From Lineus longissimus (taxonomy: Eukaryota > Nemertea > Pilidiophora > Heteronemertea > Lineidae), in NCBI RefSeq assembly GCF_910592395.1, contig NC_088321.1, positions 1,488,001 to 1,552,000 of the forward strand: a DNA stretch of 64,000 bases, in the 5' to 3' direction. Below the pieces are notes generated by a model, which saw only the letters and a list, made by a program, of their open reading frames with translations, did not search any database and had not been told where the DNA came from. Positions 25,301 through 37,475 of the stretch are shown here, piece by piece. The number at the start of each line of letters is the position of its first letter. Position 1 is the stretch's first letter. The translations under genes were made by a program, and so were the position numbers.

Positions 25301-28300
25301 ATGTAGATCATGTCATGCAATCATAAAAGCAGGAGGGCCTTAATTAGTTATGCACACCTGGAAGTAATGTGTTTCATTCACTATGGTGTATTGTGTGGCT
25401 CCGAATTGAGTCAAGGCTAGCACAAAGAACAATCGAATGACGGATGGGACCCATTTTCATGAATTTCCAAAGCCAGTTGAACGAGAGAGGAGGAAGCTGT
25501 GGATTCGGAAGTGCAAACGTTTGGAGTGTTGGAAGCCTGGGCCTTCGGCCAAACTTTGCAGTGATCACTTTATCGATACGGATTATCACATGAAGCCGGA
25601 TATCTGCATCCAACTGAATATTAAATGCCACTTGTTAAAAACAGCTGTTCCATCTGTATTCGATTTGACCAACCCCACTTACATGCGACAGCCTCCAAAG
25701 GAACGTTCGTTAGCCAAATGAAACGGCCAGGGGCCATTGTGCTCACCGTATACATCCTTTAGTAGGCAGGATCATGCTTAATTTAGAGGTGAATATGGTG
25801 AACACAATCAGGCATGAAGACTTTTTTAGATGTGTATTGATGTCAAGTAATAAGACAGGGCAGTATATATAAGTTTATGAGCCAACCAATAATTGTCTAT
25901 GACATCAACAAGATCAATATCGTGTGATTGCTATGAGTCCCTGCAATAAAAAATTCATCGAAAAAAAGTCATTAATAAGCGAGATATTGCACGTCCTACT
26001 TTTTCAGTTTTGACCCCCTGGTGGCCAAATCAAGAATCAGATCAGGCCAAAATTCGGTGTCAGAGATTATCTGATGTAGGGGGTTACATGTACCAACTTT
26101 CAAGTTCATAGCTTCAGCAGTTAAGAAACGTGCCATAGTTACACTCTAATGGCCAATTTATGCCATTTGACCTCTGTGACCTAGAAAAGGAGGTCAAATC
26201 CAAAAATCGTAGGACATGTGGTGTATCCTTGCTAGAAGTCCCTGCCATAAAAATTTTATCGAAAACAATTCACTCAAATGAGCAAGATATTGCACTTCTT
26301 CCTTTTTCCATTATGGCCCCCTGGTGGCCGAATAAAGAATCAGATCAGGCCAAAATTCGGCATCAAAGGTTATCTGATGTAGGGGGTTATATGCACCAAG
26401 TTTCAAGTTCATAGCTTTACTGGTTAAGAAACGTGCCATAGTTTACACTCTAACGGCCAATTTACGCCATCTGACGTCTGTGACCTTGAAAAGTAGGTCA
26501 AATTGAAAACTCGTAAGACATGTGATGTATTCTTCCTAAGAGTACCTACCATAAAAATGTTATCGAAAACAAGTCACTTATAAGCGAGATATCACACTTT
26601 TGGCCCCCTGGTGGCAAAGTTGAGAATCAGATCGAACTGAAATTCAGCACCAGAGGCTATGTGATATAGGGGGTTATATGTACCAAGTTTCAAGTTCATA
26701 GCTTTAGTGGATAAGAAACGTGCCATAGTTTACACTCTAACGGCCAATTTACACCATCTGACCTCTGTGACCTTGAAAAGTACGCCAAATTGAAAACTCG
26801 TAAGACATGTGATGTATTCTTCCTAAGAGTACCTACCATAAAAACTTTATCGAAAACAAGTCACTTATAAGCGAGATATCACACTTTTTAGATTTCCACT
26901 TTTGGCCCCCTGGTGGCAAAGTCGAGGATCAGATCAAACTGAAATTCAGCACCAGAGGCTATGTGATATAGGGGGTTATATGTACTAAGTTTCAAGTTCA
27001 TAGCTTTAGTGGTTAAGAAACGTGCCATAGTTACACTGAAACAGCCAATTTACGCCATTTGACCTCTGTGACCTTGAAAAGTAGGTCAAATTAAAAACCT
27101 GTATGATATATGATGTATCCTTGCTATGAGTACCTACCACAAAAATTTCATTCCAAACAAGTCATTAATAAGCGAGATATCACACTTTTTAGATATCTAC
27201 ATTCGGCCCCCTGGTGGCCAAATTAAGAATCAGATCGGACCGAAATTTAGTGTCACAGGTCATCTGACCAAGGGAGTCCTGTGTACAAAGTTACAAGTTC
27301 ATAGGCTTAGCGGTTAAGAAACGTGCCACTGTTTTTTAAACAGGATACGACGACGACGACGGACGACGACAGACGACGACGGACGACGGACACTGCGGTA
27401 TTGTATAGACTCCCCTACGGCGAGCCAAAAACGTAAACATCAAGAAGTGAGTTGAACACTATTTCATGATTTATACACTGCTGATGCACACAACACTCAT
27501 ACTACCCAAATGGCACATGTCATCCACTGTACAGTGGCTACACAACCATGTCAATTGCATCCTCCACTTCCTCATCACTTTCGTCCGAATGATCACTCTC
27601 ATTATGATCTAGTGATATCAATGGCTCGAACATGTATGGCTCAACGTTTAAATATCCTTCTGTATCGACCAAAACATCCTCAAATTCACTGCTCTCACTC
27701 TCTGAACTGTATACGGAAGCTATCTTGCTTTGTTCTGACTGACACGACCTACGTCATCAAAAAATCCCTAGCGGCCACATGTGGAACTAATCTAAAGTTG
27801 TGTGTGGTGGGAAATTCAAATAGTTTCAAATTGAAAATTGAAATAACTAAATAATGACTTTATTATTAGAATTTTTTTAATGTCTGGGATCTTGTTTTTT
27901 TAACCCTCAACATATTTCATGAGTATCAAGCATGTTTTCAAACCTTGATATATGACCTTTAAACGCTTTTTGATAGCTTCCACATTTTGCACCAACCCAG
28001 GCGGTTTCCTAACTCAAACCGCTGAATTTAAAATGAGGCTTTGTTTGCGCATAGTTTATTTACACTGTAAAGTGCGGTTCGTTATAAATCCAGGTATTTT
28101 AGATTTACAGTAGAACCTCTCTATTAAGGACACCCTTTGGACTGAAAAATACTGTCCTTAATTGAGAAGTGTCCTGATTACAGAGGTCAAACTCAAGGAA
28201 AATGGACCAATTTGGGACAATACGCATTGTCCTCAATAGAGAGGGTGTCCTTAGTAGAGAGGTGTCCGCTAAGAGAGGTTCAAAGTACTCACTTCAACAG

Positions 28301-31300
28301 TCCAAAGATGAAGGCATTGAATTTGGAGAGCGGACTCCCGAGACATATCTGTGATTTCACTTCCTTCACTATTTCAATCATAACCTGGAATTCAAAAGGA
28401 AAATAAAAATAATGAGCGAAACTTCATCACTTATTTGAAAGTTTTGCAATGTCACACATTTCTTGCGTGAAACTATACTGTTTATTGCAAGGTTATCAAA
28501 TGTTACAAATTTCTTAAAGGGACAATATAGGCAGCAGCTAGGCAGGCAAGATAAAGTTACACAAAGTCGCCAATAGGGGTCTCTCACATCTCAAAGAACA
28601 TGGAAATGATTCACGCTTGTACGGGGAATATATTTATTGCTGAGTCTGACATGACCAAGGGCCCTTACTGTGTATGAAGATGGCCAAATTAGCCCCTCTG
28701 CTCCTGCCTATAGTCCCCCTTTAAGACCACATCACAAAGACTAAACTTCTGACCCAGCCAGGATAATAAGCTACTGGTCAGGGTTTCCGCCAGGATCAAC
28801 TTTAAGGGGAGCAAAAAAAAAAAAAATTTCTAAAATTTTTTTTTTCTTCAAAAGGGTATATGACCCCTCCTGAGACGGTTTTTGGCCCTAAAACCGCTAC
28901 AATTGGCTCCCAAATGCTCTTATTTTACATATCAAATCATGAAAATTACTCATTTGACAGTAAAACAATATTTAGTGCTCAAAATTAAGGGGGGGAAATA
29001 TTTTAGGGGAGGATGAATACCCCCCCCCCCATCCCCCACTCTGGCGGAAACCCTGCTGGTGTATCTACAGGTGCTGCATAGCCCGATATCATAAGGCCCA
29101 ATAGGTGGCGCTAAATTAGCCAGTGCAAGGGCCTAATTTCAAACAAAGTCATTTCAATTATCTGGGACAGGATTCTGCTGTGGCATGTTCCTTCATCCTT
29201 CTTCAGAATGAACTGGGGACTTTCGTAAGTCGAATCCAGCTGGATGAAAACGAAACCCCAAACCATGCAGACAAAATATCTACAAATGGACTTAACTATC
29301 ATTCAACAGGACAAGAGCAATTTGACTTTGCCCCCAAAATGTTGTCACGAAAAACTTCTTTTTAATTCGACCCACGCCCTAGTTATTCTAATCTCACCTT
29401 TGAGACAGCGATGCACTGCTCAGCTGATTCCTCAACGACCTTCCACAGGTTGTTCTTAATTTGCCCGATGAAGCTGTGGGTACGAGGTTTGAGGCCATCG
29501 CCGAGGAGATTGTAGAGCGCCGGGCACACGTGCGACAGGAGTAGGGAGCCGACTTTCGGACAGTCTGAGGACGTGCCAAGGTGCACCCTCTCTTGACTAT
29601 TCATGGCCTGGCTATAATGACTCTGGACAACCTCCACAGCCCTTCCGACTTCAAGCACCAAATTCTTCTTCGCACCGTAATCTCCGTTCTGCCTTGTCTC
29701 GTCGTAATCGAATTTTTTCCGTCGGGTCGGGGAGATTTGGAATTCCCTGGGCGGGGACTCGGAACCGATGGCACTGTCAACGCTGGACTCGGAGGCGTGC
29801 GTTTCTGGGTAAAAGGCCCCTGAAACACAATTGTGCGTATGATGGACTCGGGAGAGTTTTTCGGGGAAACATTGATTTGAGCGTAGAGGAAAGGTTTATA
29901 TGAAACAACACAGCAAGTGGATTAGTAGGCAGATTTTGAATCATTTGAGTTGTGCCACTTATCAGGGAGTAGTTGTTGTGAATAAAAAGACAATTTCTGC
30001 TATGTGACATTAAGACTGAACCTCTCAAGGTGGGAATGGTTTTTGCTAGTACCCGACCATTCTGAGATCTTTCTTGGATTATATGCGGTATAAATGCCAA
30101 GAGTATTTCACGTGGCAATATTTCAGCACAGACATTTATTCAATTTTAATTCATCCTGCTAGCGTCTCACAGGTAAACTTTATTTCAGACAATTTTAAAT
30201 GTGATCAACTGATCATTTACCACCCTTACCCCCCTCCAAAATAAAAGTGAACCGACCTGTTTTCACTCTTTCAGTCCTGTTCCTCTCTTTCCTCTCATCA
30301 CACTGGACTCTCCCATTCTCCTGCAGGAGGGGTGGCCTCTGGACTCTACCATTCTCCTGGAGGGGTGGCTTCTGTTGCTTCTTGGGAGAGCAGTGAGGAC
30401 TACTATACGGTGAATGATACTTTATCTCCTCCGAGAAGCTCACCGACTTCTTACTTCGACGTAATCTCGCATTGTAACCGCCGCAACAGAAACTGTTACC
30501 ATGGCAACAGCACATCATGTGACCATAACCATGGAAACAACTCGGCGGCATACAACATTGGTAGTGTTGATAGGATAGAGGGCAGCACTGAGAATACGAA
30601 TGACGAAGGCGGCTCTCGTTCCGTAAATTCACGCTGTAATTACGGCGATAACTTTCGTCCTGAATCCGATTATCAGCTGACTCACTCCCCGACGTCTTTC
30701 TGGGACCTTGGTGATGCCCGTTGCCACGGGCAACAGTATGATTCTCGGCACTGAAAATCGTCGGCGCACCATCATCTGACAAGGCCTCACGATCGGAACC
30801 ACGCTCGCTGCTCTTTTCTGACGCAGTTGTCGTATCACTACTCCTGTCCAGACTCGAATCTTGTCGGTGCGTACTCGTACCACCAGGGGCGCTGACAGCG
30901 CGCCGTTTTCGTTGTTTTATAATCGGCTTCAGCTGACGTCCATCACTACTGCTTGTTTCTGATTCGTTGCAGGACGCCTGGTTTTCCAGCGACTGGTTGC
31001 TAGGCCTGTTGCCATCGTCACAAGCCAAGTGCGCGTCTGAATCTTGACTCGAGTTGTCCGTATCAGTTGAACTGCGTCTAATGCGGTCTGCTCGGTGCGT
31101 GTTATACCCTCGATTTGACCGGCGGGAGTGGTGGTCTTCATCGCTATAATAAACATAGCCGTCTGGTGACGTCATCGAGTGGTTGCTATAGCAACAGTTG
31201 TCAGGGTGCGGACTATGATGATGCCTGCCGCAGGGACTTCCAAGATGCAGCATAGCATGCTGTTGCACCATAAAGCAATTCTGGCAAAACCCAGGATTTT

Positions 31301-34300
31301 GATAAAAGCAATTGTTGCCATGGTGAGTGTCTGAGCGGTTGCTATGGTGGCTCTCAAACTGGTTGCTATGGACATTGTAATGGTTGCTATGGTGACCGTG
31401 ATGGTCATGCGACCTTGAAGAGCACCTAGCATGGTGATTTCCCTGCCCGTGCGCATCTCGTCGCGACATCCTCGGGGTATCCAACACGCCATTATTGTGG
31501 CTCGCCTGGGAGTCGGAACTGATATCCATAGACGACGCCGTCGAGCTCATGTTGCCATAGTAACGAGGCACCGCTTGGTGATGCTTTCCCTTTTCCAAAT
31601 TATCTTTTTCCAAATTCGTCATCTTATTGCCGAGTTTCCCTGCCTTTTTGCCGTTCCTGACGATTTCGATCTTCCTTCCCCCCAAACCAGATCCCTTGGC
31701 AACAGAATCCCCGCTTATACGGTTATCTAACAGTTCATTATTCATCAAAACCTCCGGCGGGTTCCGCGCCGCGCCCGCGACCGGTTTCTCCTGTTGCATT
31801 GCCGTCGCCAAGGCCTCCGCGTCCGTCAGCGATGCCGAGCTTGCACGCTCGTCCTCAATAACGACAATTTTCTTCTTCGGTTTGACGAGATACCGCGGTC
31901 TCACTTCCTCCCGTCTTCCCTGTGAATAGTCACATGACTGCGACCGCTGCGGGAAACGATTCTGCTCCCCCTGCACCGAACTCTTCGACATTCCGCGCGG
32001 ATTCAGAAAACTCAAATCCGGCAGGCGGGTATTCATAAACATCAAACTTCGACTCAGCTTATCTTTCGACGGACGGGCGTCATCCGAGAATATGTCGTCA
32101 GTGCAGCCAAGACGCTCTGTGCTCTTGGAGTGACGTCTCGGCGTCTGACTGCCCTGGCTGTTCTGCACCGACTGTCCTTGCGATGTTGGCGAGTTGCCAA
32201 CCTTTGGTATCGGTATGTGCTGGCCAGGGCTTGGCCTCTCGACTGACAAGAACTGTTCGTCGCACAGCGTCTTATCAAACGACGTCTGGCATTCCTGTTG
32301 CACCTTCCCCGCCTGAGTCAGCGAAATCGAGGTTTGCACCGCGCGGCAGAAAACATTCGGGGACGAGGTCGTATATACAGGTTTTGATATCGTATCACCG
32401 GAAAAACTCGTAATACTGTCAATGAATTTCCCACCACTTTCGACAAGGTTTTGATCAAGCAGACGATGTTTATACGCATTGTTTATACTCGGTTGTTCGT
32501 CACGCTGCATTGCTGTGAGGTCTCGTTTCAAACTCGCCGCCTTAGTACCCTGGTTTGCGAACGTCGTAAGGACGCTCTCCGTCGGTTGCGTCGCGGCGTC
32601 ACTGCGGTTAAAATTGGCCTGAATTATGGGTAGTAACGAGACGCGTTGCATCAAACCGCTGGTACGTGCGTTGTGTGCTTGTAAAGTTTCACCGTCCAAT
32701 ATAGTCCCTTGATGCAACCCGTCGATAGCATGATGCCCGTAAGGTGGGGGGACGAGGTTGGCATCCGATGACGGACTTGAACCGCAGCTGTTATCACTGC
32801 CACCAGGCGTCGCCGTGCAGCTATTAATTTTATTAATCGATGAAGACTGACTATGCTGAAGAGTACCATCCATGTCATTTTCCGTAGACCAACCATATGA
32901 CCTATTAATCCCTACAGATCGCTGCTCCGAATTAAAGGACTGCGAGTCGCCTAAATGATTCAGGAAATATCCATCATTGGCCATGAGAGACCCGTACAAC
33001 TTCTGATAAATCGGCGACGGTAATTTCCCGTATTCCTGATCCTCCGATTTCGATCGGCGGAAAATCTCAAACAACGTAAACGAGTGTCTTTTGTTTTCGG
33101 CGTCTTCTTGTTTCTCGCGTTTTTGTCGATAGCAAATCGACGGCAGGTCGTCGCCCTCCGACGCCGAGTCACACTCCTGCGCAAGATTCGGCGCGCTTTT
33201 GCACTTGCTTGAACTCGACGCCAGTAACTCCTCGTCGCGTAAAAACTGCTTCAGTTCCATGATTTCCTTCCAGGACGTATGAGGCGTGCGAGCCTTCTTC
33301 ACCTGTTGCCACGTGGTGAGACTTTTCGGCGCCGACGAAACAGACGGCGTCTCCAATTCCGAGCCGGAATTTTCCCGACTCGTCCACGAGATGTTTTCCA
33401 ACGTCGAGTCGCTACTGTGGAACTCCTTCTCTTTCCGCTCGGGCACGTCCAACGCCCCGCTAAACTTCTGACCCCAGCACGTCATGGGCTTACTGACGTC
33501 ATTAGCGGCGCCACCTTTGAGCGTAAATGTCCCAAGTGGTGTGAGAGCGGCGCGCGGCTCGATGCTATCAGTCGGATCTGTCATCGTGATTGGCTCACTC
33601 GACGACAAATCGTGTAAATTCTGTTGGATGTTCCGCCATCTTTTCAACAGTCGTCCTCCGTTCATCCTCCCAGCGAGAACTTCCGACAAGCCCTCCGGAT
33701 AACTGTACATCATCTCATAATCCGGTGAAATCAATCGTGCGCTATCCGAAGCCGCCATCTTCTTTAGATTAACTGTGTGCCAGAGCTCCAGTCCCGTACC
33801 CGTCGCACCACTAGCGCCACCTACATTTTCAACAGACGCATGAAGACTTGCGTCCTCCTCAAACGTGAGATTATCATACGCAAACGACTCCGAAACATCC
33901 GCGGAAATCTGCAACTCCTGCTCGATTTCATCCAGTAGTTGCGAGTCATAGTCATCCATGGTGTTGTCGGCGCTTGCGTCTAAAGTGTCCTGAAGTACGA
34001 CACTATCATCCTGAATGTCTGGTACATCTTGCACATTGATGGCACTGTCGTCCTGATCCGACGCGCTTCGGTATCCACAGTCCTCCGGAACCACTTGCGT
34101 ATCGTCAGAATGAAACTCCACCGATATCTCCTCCACACTTCCGATCCAATTCACCTCCGCGGCAGCCCCGGCGGCGCCCTCTGGCAGAATATTCTCGTGT
34201 TCGGCGCTCAGCAGCATGTGCTCCGCCAATAGCGGTTCATGCTCGTTCGAGTAATAGTCATCGAGACAGACCATCTCGCCGGCCGAGTGATCCATTTCCG

Positions 34301-36388
34301 AGCACATGTACTCCGAATCCGTGTGTTCTTCCTCTTCCGCGTTTTGAACACCTTCAAGACTTTCCGTTGCGTCGCTCAACCACGCGTCATGGTACTCCTG
34401 CTCGTCGTCAGAATATTTCGTCGGACTACGATCGAATGCTAAGAAGTAGTTTTTCTTATTCGCGTAGCACGCTTTAAGGTTAAAATCGTCCTCCGTCGCG
34501 ATGGAACAATCTAAATCAGTACGATCCAAGCTGTCCGTTGAGTATAAATTCTGTGGCACGACGCCATCTTGTGAGGATGAAAACAGAGGCCCGCTTTGTA
34601 GCGAGGAGTGCGTCATACCCGGTGAGTAGACCTGATCGGAACGGAACGACAGCTCTGCGGAACTCGCACAGTCGTACCCGCTCGATGATTGTCCGCGAGA
34701 ACTCGTACGCTCGCTCATCGATAGTTCCAAGTCGTAGTTATAGAGGGCGCTGTCCGAACGCGTGCGCACCAACATCATTTTATTTTCTGGCGCCTGATTA
34801 TTGTACACGGCAAAGAAACTAGAAATGTCCTCGTTTTCGAACGTATCCATGTCGATTGCGGCGTAGTCGCCGCCGAGTTGCGTAGAAAAATCATCATCGT
34901 AAAAATATCCCGAGCCAGTCGATGCTTCAAGTGACGAGGGCAGGCGTGGGTAGTTGCTGGTTTGCTCAATAGGTGTCTTCACAGGTGATCTTGAATTCTG
35001 TAATGATAATTCGTAGCGATGAGTAAGTACCAAATTACAATTTTTACGTTGATTCTATTTTGAAATTCATCAGTAAGTTTAGGTGAAACTAACACTGCCA
35101 AAACAATTCAGCAATTAACATGTTTGACCAAGAAGAGTCAATAGAGAGGTTTAGATTTTGATCCGAAAATGAGACCTGAGGTGATTTGTTCCAGATTTTT
35201 TTACATCGTCAAGTTGATAGTTCCTTTAAAAAGGCTTGCGTGTCCAAATGGGTTTATATAGTCTTGCCTAGTTACTTCATATCAATAAATTGGTTGAGGA
35301 AATATCTCAAGTTTCGGACTTATATAGGACTTTTGCGCAATATTCAAAGTCTCAATTCCGGTACATGTAACTTCAAGCATCACCTCCCTATTGACAAGAA
35401 TCGTCCATAGAACCGAGGTTCACCAATGCATCATCCAACTAAAACCCCGTCCCCACATCTCAAGTTTTGGACTATTTATATAGGACTTTTGAGCAATATT
35501 CAAAGTCTCAATTCCGGTACATGTAACTTCAAACATTACCTCCCTATTGACATGAATCGTCCATAGAACCGAGGTTCACTAATGCATTTTCCAACTAAAA
35601 CCCCGTCCCCACATCTCAAGTTTTGGACTATTTATATAGGACTTTTGAGCAATATTCAAAGTCTCAATTCCGGTACATGTAACTTCAAGCATTACCTCCC
35701 TATTGACAAGAATCGTCCATAGAACCAAGGTTCACCAATGCATCATCCAACTAAAACCCCGTCCCCACATCTCAAGTTTTGGACTATTTATATAGGACTT
35801 TTGAGCAATATTCAAAGTCTCAATTCCGGTGCATGTAACTTCAAGCATTACCTCCCTATTGACAAGAATCGTCCATGGAACCGAGGTTCACCAATGTATT
35901 ATCCAACTAAAACCCCGTCCCCACATCTCAAGTTTTGGACTATTTATATAAGACTTTTGAGCAATATTCAAAGTCTCAATTCCGGTACATGTAACTTCAA
36001 GCATCAGCTCCCTATTGACAAGAATCGTCCATAGAACCAAGGTTCACCAATGTATTATCCAACTAAAACCCCGTCCCCAGTCTCGCCAATTGCTCACCTC
36101 TGTAGTAGGTGTCATATCTGGTTCCTCCATGTTGTCATTTAAATCATGCAAATTGTCCGTCACGCCACCTTTGGCCTGCCCGTTCAACTCATCCTCGTAC
36201 TCCTCTGCATACGCACTTGACCCTCCCAGCGTTTCCGTCCGCGGTACGATGTTCACCGCCTCAGCGCTCGATTCTGATTGGCCGTTGACTGGGAGGGCGT
36301 GTTCGTTGAGCGATAGGTTGTGGCCGAACGCGTAGTCGACCATGGCATCCACTTTCTCCGGACCGATTCTCATACACTCCATAATCAT
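22092..36388 (-). CDS. RUSC1/2-type RUN and SH3 domain adaptor (iporin family)
   Basis: RUSC proteins are scaffolds in vesicle traffic (RUSC2/iporin binds Rab1) and signalling. Exons in transcript order: 36388-36098, 34997-30257, 29819-29398, 28384-28293, 24457-22748, 22302-22092. Every junction is GT-AG and in phase, giving 2488 residues, longer than vertebrate RUSC2. The N-terminal 1700 residues are disordered and Ser/Asp-rich, with a His-rich stretch (about 1283-1370), a Cys cluster (about 1577-1614) and KSVSF, a candidate PP1-docking motif (about 1613). RUN spans about 1720-1915 (CPALYNLLGDGLKP, FNAFIFGLLN, LASLPFRVE). SH3 is about 2419-2475 (ALCGHKATDSEQLSFEKGD). The ATG is preceded by an in-frame TGA; further 5' exons cannot be excluded. 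Confidence 0.92.
22303..22747 (-). other. RUSC terminal intron, built almost wholly of two MITEs
   Basis: 445 bp. After the donor GTAA, a pogo-like MITE starts at once (TACAGTGGAACCTCCC, 22743-22513). After a short AT-rich spacer comes a degraded second copy (about 22500-22321), then about 18 bases to the acceptor ATATCTTCAG. Confidence 0.85.
22513..22743. mobile_element. pogo-like MITE copy 3, touching a RUSC splice donor
   Basis: Ends are ACAGTAGAACCTCTC and GGGAGGTTCCACTGTA. It has internal 18-bp repeats of CTTAATAGAGAGGTTGTC. A second, degraded element of the same family lies at about 22321-22500. Confidence 0.9.
24518..24880. mobile_element. MITE with about 43-bp inverted ends, in RUSC intron
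   Basis: GCAAGTATCAATTCG...CTTGTACCCCCCCTCCTCAAGGGTA at the left is repeated inverted as TACCCTTGAGGAGGGGGGGTACAAG...CGAATTGATACTTGC at the right, with few mismatches. The 270-bp interior has no coding capacity. The left end lies 60 bp from the acceptor of the large RUN/linker exon. Confidence 0.85.
25383..25721 (+). pseudogene. THAP zinc-finger domain with in-frame UGA
   Basis: From ATG 25383 the reading is MVYCVAPN-stop, then continues in frame as a near-complete THAP domain: HFHEFPKP, the conserved Trp in KLWIRKC, CSDHF (C-x2-H zinc ligands) and the closing AVPSVF. THAP domains bind DNA through C-x2-4-C-x35-50-C-x2-H. The UGA at 25407-25409 sits where the second Cys belongs (C-x4-C). All other hallmark residues remain. 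It lies within the large RUSC intron on the opposite strand. Probably a relic of a THAP gene or P-element-like transposase; the TAA-free tail ends at 25721. Confidence 0.65.
25860..27420. repeat. About 300-bp tandem repeat, five copies
   Basis: CCCCCTGGTGGC recurs at about 26014, 26317, 26603, 26905 and 27207. Units share GACCTCTGTGACCTTGAAAA, GGGGGTTATATGTACCAAG and AAGAAACGTGCCATAG. The array ends in an ACGACGACGGACGACG microsatellite (27345-27395). Short open frames inside are not genes. Confidence 0.85.
27534..27740 (-). CDS. Possible exon of a P2X7-like/transposon-derived protein
   Basis: The minus strand is open for Ser/Glu-rich sequence around YLNVEPYMFEPLISLD followed by an acidic tail ending VV-stop. 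An E/R-P-Y-x-F/Y-E-P motif inside an acidic N-terminus is, to my knowledge, typical of invertebrate 'P2X7-like' and related transposon-derived proteins. No start codon or certain splice sites could be assigned, so this may be a relic. It lies near the THAP relic. Confidence 0.3.
28106..28287. mobile_element. pogo-like MITE copy 4, touching another RUSC splice donor
   Basis: The left end is TTACAGTAGAACCTCTC; the right end is decayed (AGAGAGGTTCAAAGTA). It stops within a few bases of the donor GTGAGT of the exon 28384-28293. Confidence 0.85.
28293..29819 (-). CDS. RUSC RUN-domain exons
   Basis: The exon 29819-29398 starts after GTGTTTCAG and carries the first RUN helices (LVLEVGRAVEVVQSHY, LLSHVCPALYNLLGDG, NNLWKVVEES). 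The exon 28384-28293 adds VMIEIVKEVKSQICL and FNAFIFGLL. The next exon completes LLN-AKALDHW. The pattern matches RUN blocks of RUSC proteins, including the highly conserved FNAFI-GLLN. Confidence 0.92.
28514..28734. mobile_element. TTAA-flanked MITE (AGGGACWATAGGCAG ends), copy 1
   Basis: TTAAAGGGACAATATAGGCAG at one end and CTGCCTATAGTCCCCCTTTAA at the other form inverted ends inside a TTAA duplication. Relatives lie at 56668-56889 and 52943-53132. Confidence 0.8.
28745..29390. other. RUSC intron sequence without recognised feature
   Basis: An A/T homopolymer (28815-28850) and a C run (29019-29035) are visible. Otherwise this is unremarkable intron sequence. Confidence 0.4.
35281..36080. 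repeat. 156-bp minisatellite in RUSC intron 1, about five copies
   Basis: AACTAAAACCCCGTCCCC recurs at 35437, 35593, 35749, 35905 and 36061. The period is exactly 156 (52 codons), so plus-strand frames stay open across units. The last unit ends 20 bp from the donor of the first RUSC coding exon. Confidence 0.92.
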
Positions 36389-36690
36389 TCAAACTACTGG
36401 AAAGAGACAGATGGAAATTTATTAAGCATGTGCAATGGGAGGAGCATCTGTATGGGTAGTCGACCATGGCATCCACTTTCTCCGGGCCGATTCTGATACA
36501 CTCCATAATCATTCAAACAACTGGAAAGAGAAAGATGGAAATTTATTAAGCATGTGCAATGGGAGGAGCATCTGTATGGGCAGTCGACCATGGCATCCAC
36601 TTTCTCCGGGCCGATTCTCAAACACTCCATAATCATTCAAACTGTTGGAAAGAGAGAGACAGACATTTTTATTGCCTGTGTGCAAGGGGA
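36335..36690. repeat. 124-bp tandem triplication of the RUSC start-exon border
   Basis: GTCGACCATGGCATCCAC begins at 36335, 36459 and 36583. Each unit carries, on the minus strand, CTCTTTCCAG then the ATG and the codons of MIMECxRIGPEKVDAMVD. The third copy decays after about 80 bp. Only the copy at 36388 leads into the long open exon. Since 124 is not a multiple of 3, reading across units shifts frame. Confidence 0.9.
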
Positions 36691-36699
36691 GGAGCACCA

Positions 36700-37470
36700 G
36701 CACTGGACAGCCACCCTTTAAATCACACGGTTCTCAGTTTAGAGATCTATATGGTCAAGAGCGGACACCCAGTCAATCGTTTTCTGTCAAACTCAAAAAT
36801 TTATCCTATAATGTTTCAATTCATAGTCAATTTCAATTAGGGGGGACCATTCAAATCAAGACTCCCCCCCCCCCCCCACCCCTCCCTTAGATCGAAATAT
36901 GCATGATGCACCTAATATCAGTTTTCATGAATGTACTTTGCCTTTAAACTTCACCTCATCTGACTAAGTCTAGAAATAATTCAGAATCCATCCACCGAAT
37001 GTAAACATGCTGTATCTCACTCAAGTACTGTGTTAGTCATCAGCGGCAGCCAAGAATAGTAAACGACCCGAGGTTGGTTCAATTATACACTAATAGTCTA
37101 GCGCACATTGCCTGGGGACGAGATTTGTTTTGATCAATAATTTCTAGAAGGCCATACATCCTGGTAGCTGCTGTATAGCGGTTTGAATGGCAGGTATAGC
37201 CAATGCTATGTTAGTGATGTAAGCTAGCTAGCGAGATGGTATGCTAAGGGCTATGCTATATAGTAACATGCCATGACGTGATACATGCTGCTTAGTGCTA
37301 GCGATGTCTTAATGTATACTGGAATACTGCATATGAAATGTTTTGATGACTTGTACATTTTGCTCAAGATGATAGCTCAATGGTTTACCCTAGCTAGCAA
37401 GCTAGCATACTGTGGGCGTTGGTATGACAGGCTACATTATGCTAGCAATGCCTTAGCGTAGAGTGGTCAA
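36700..37470. other. Upstream of RUSC: no gene seen
   Basis: A C run (36864-36876) and many GCTAGC/TAGCTAGC words at 37200-37450 are visible. No core promoter could be identified. Confidence 0.4.
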
Positions 37471-37475
37471 CTAAA

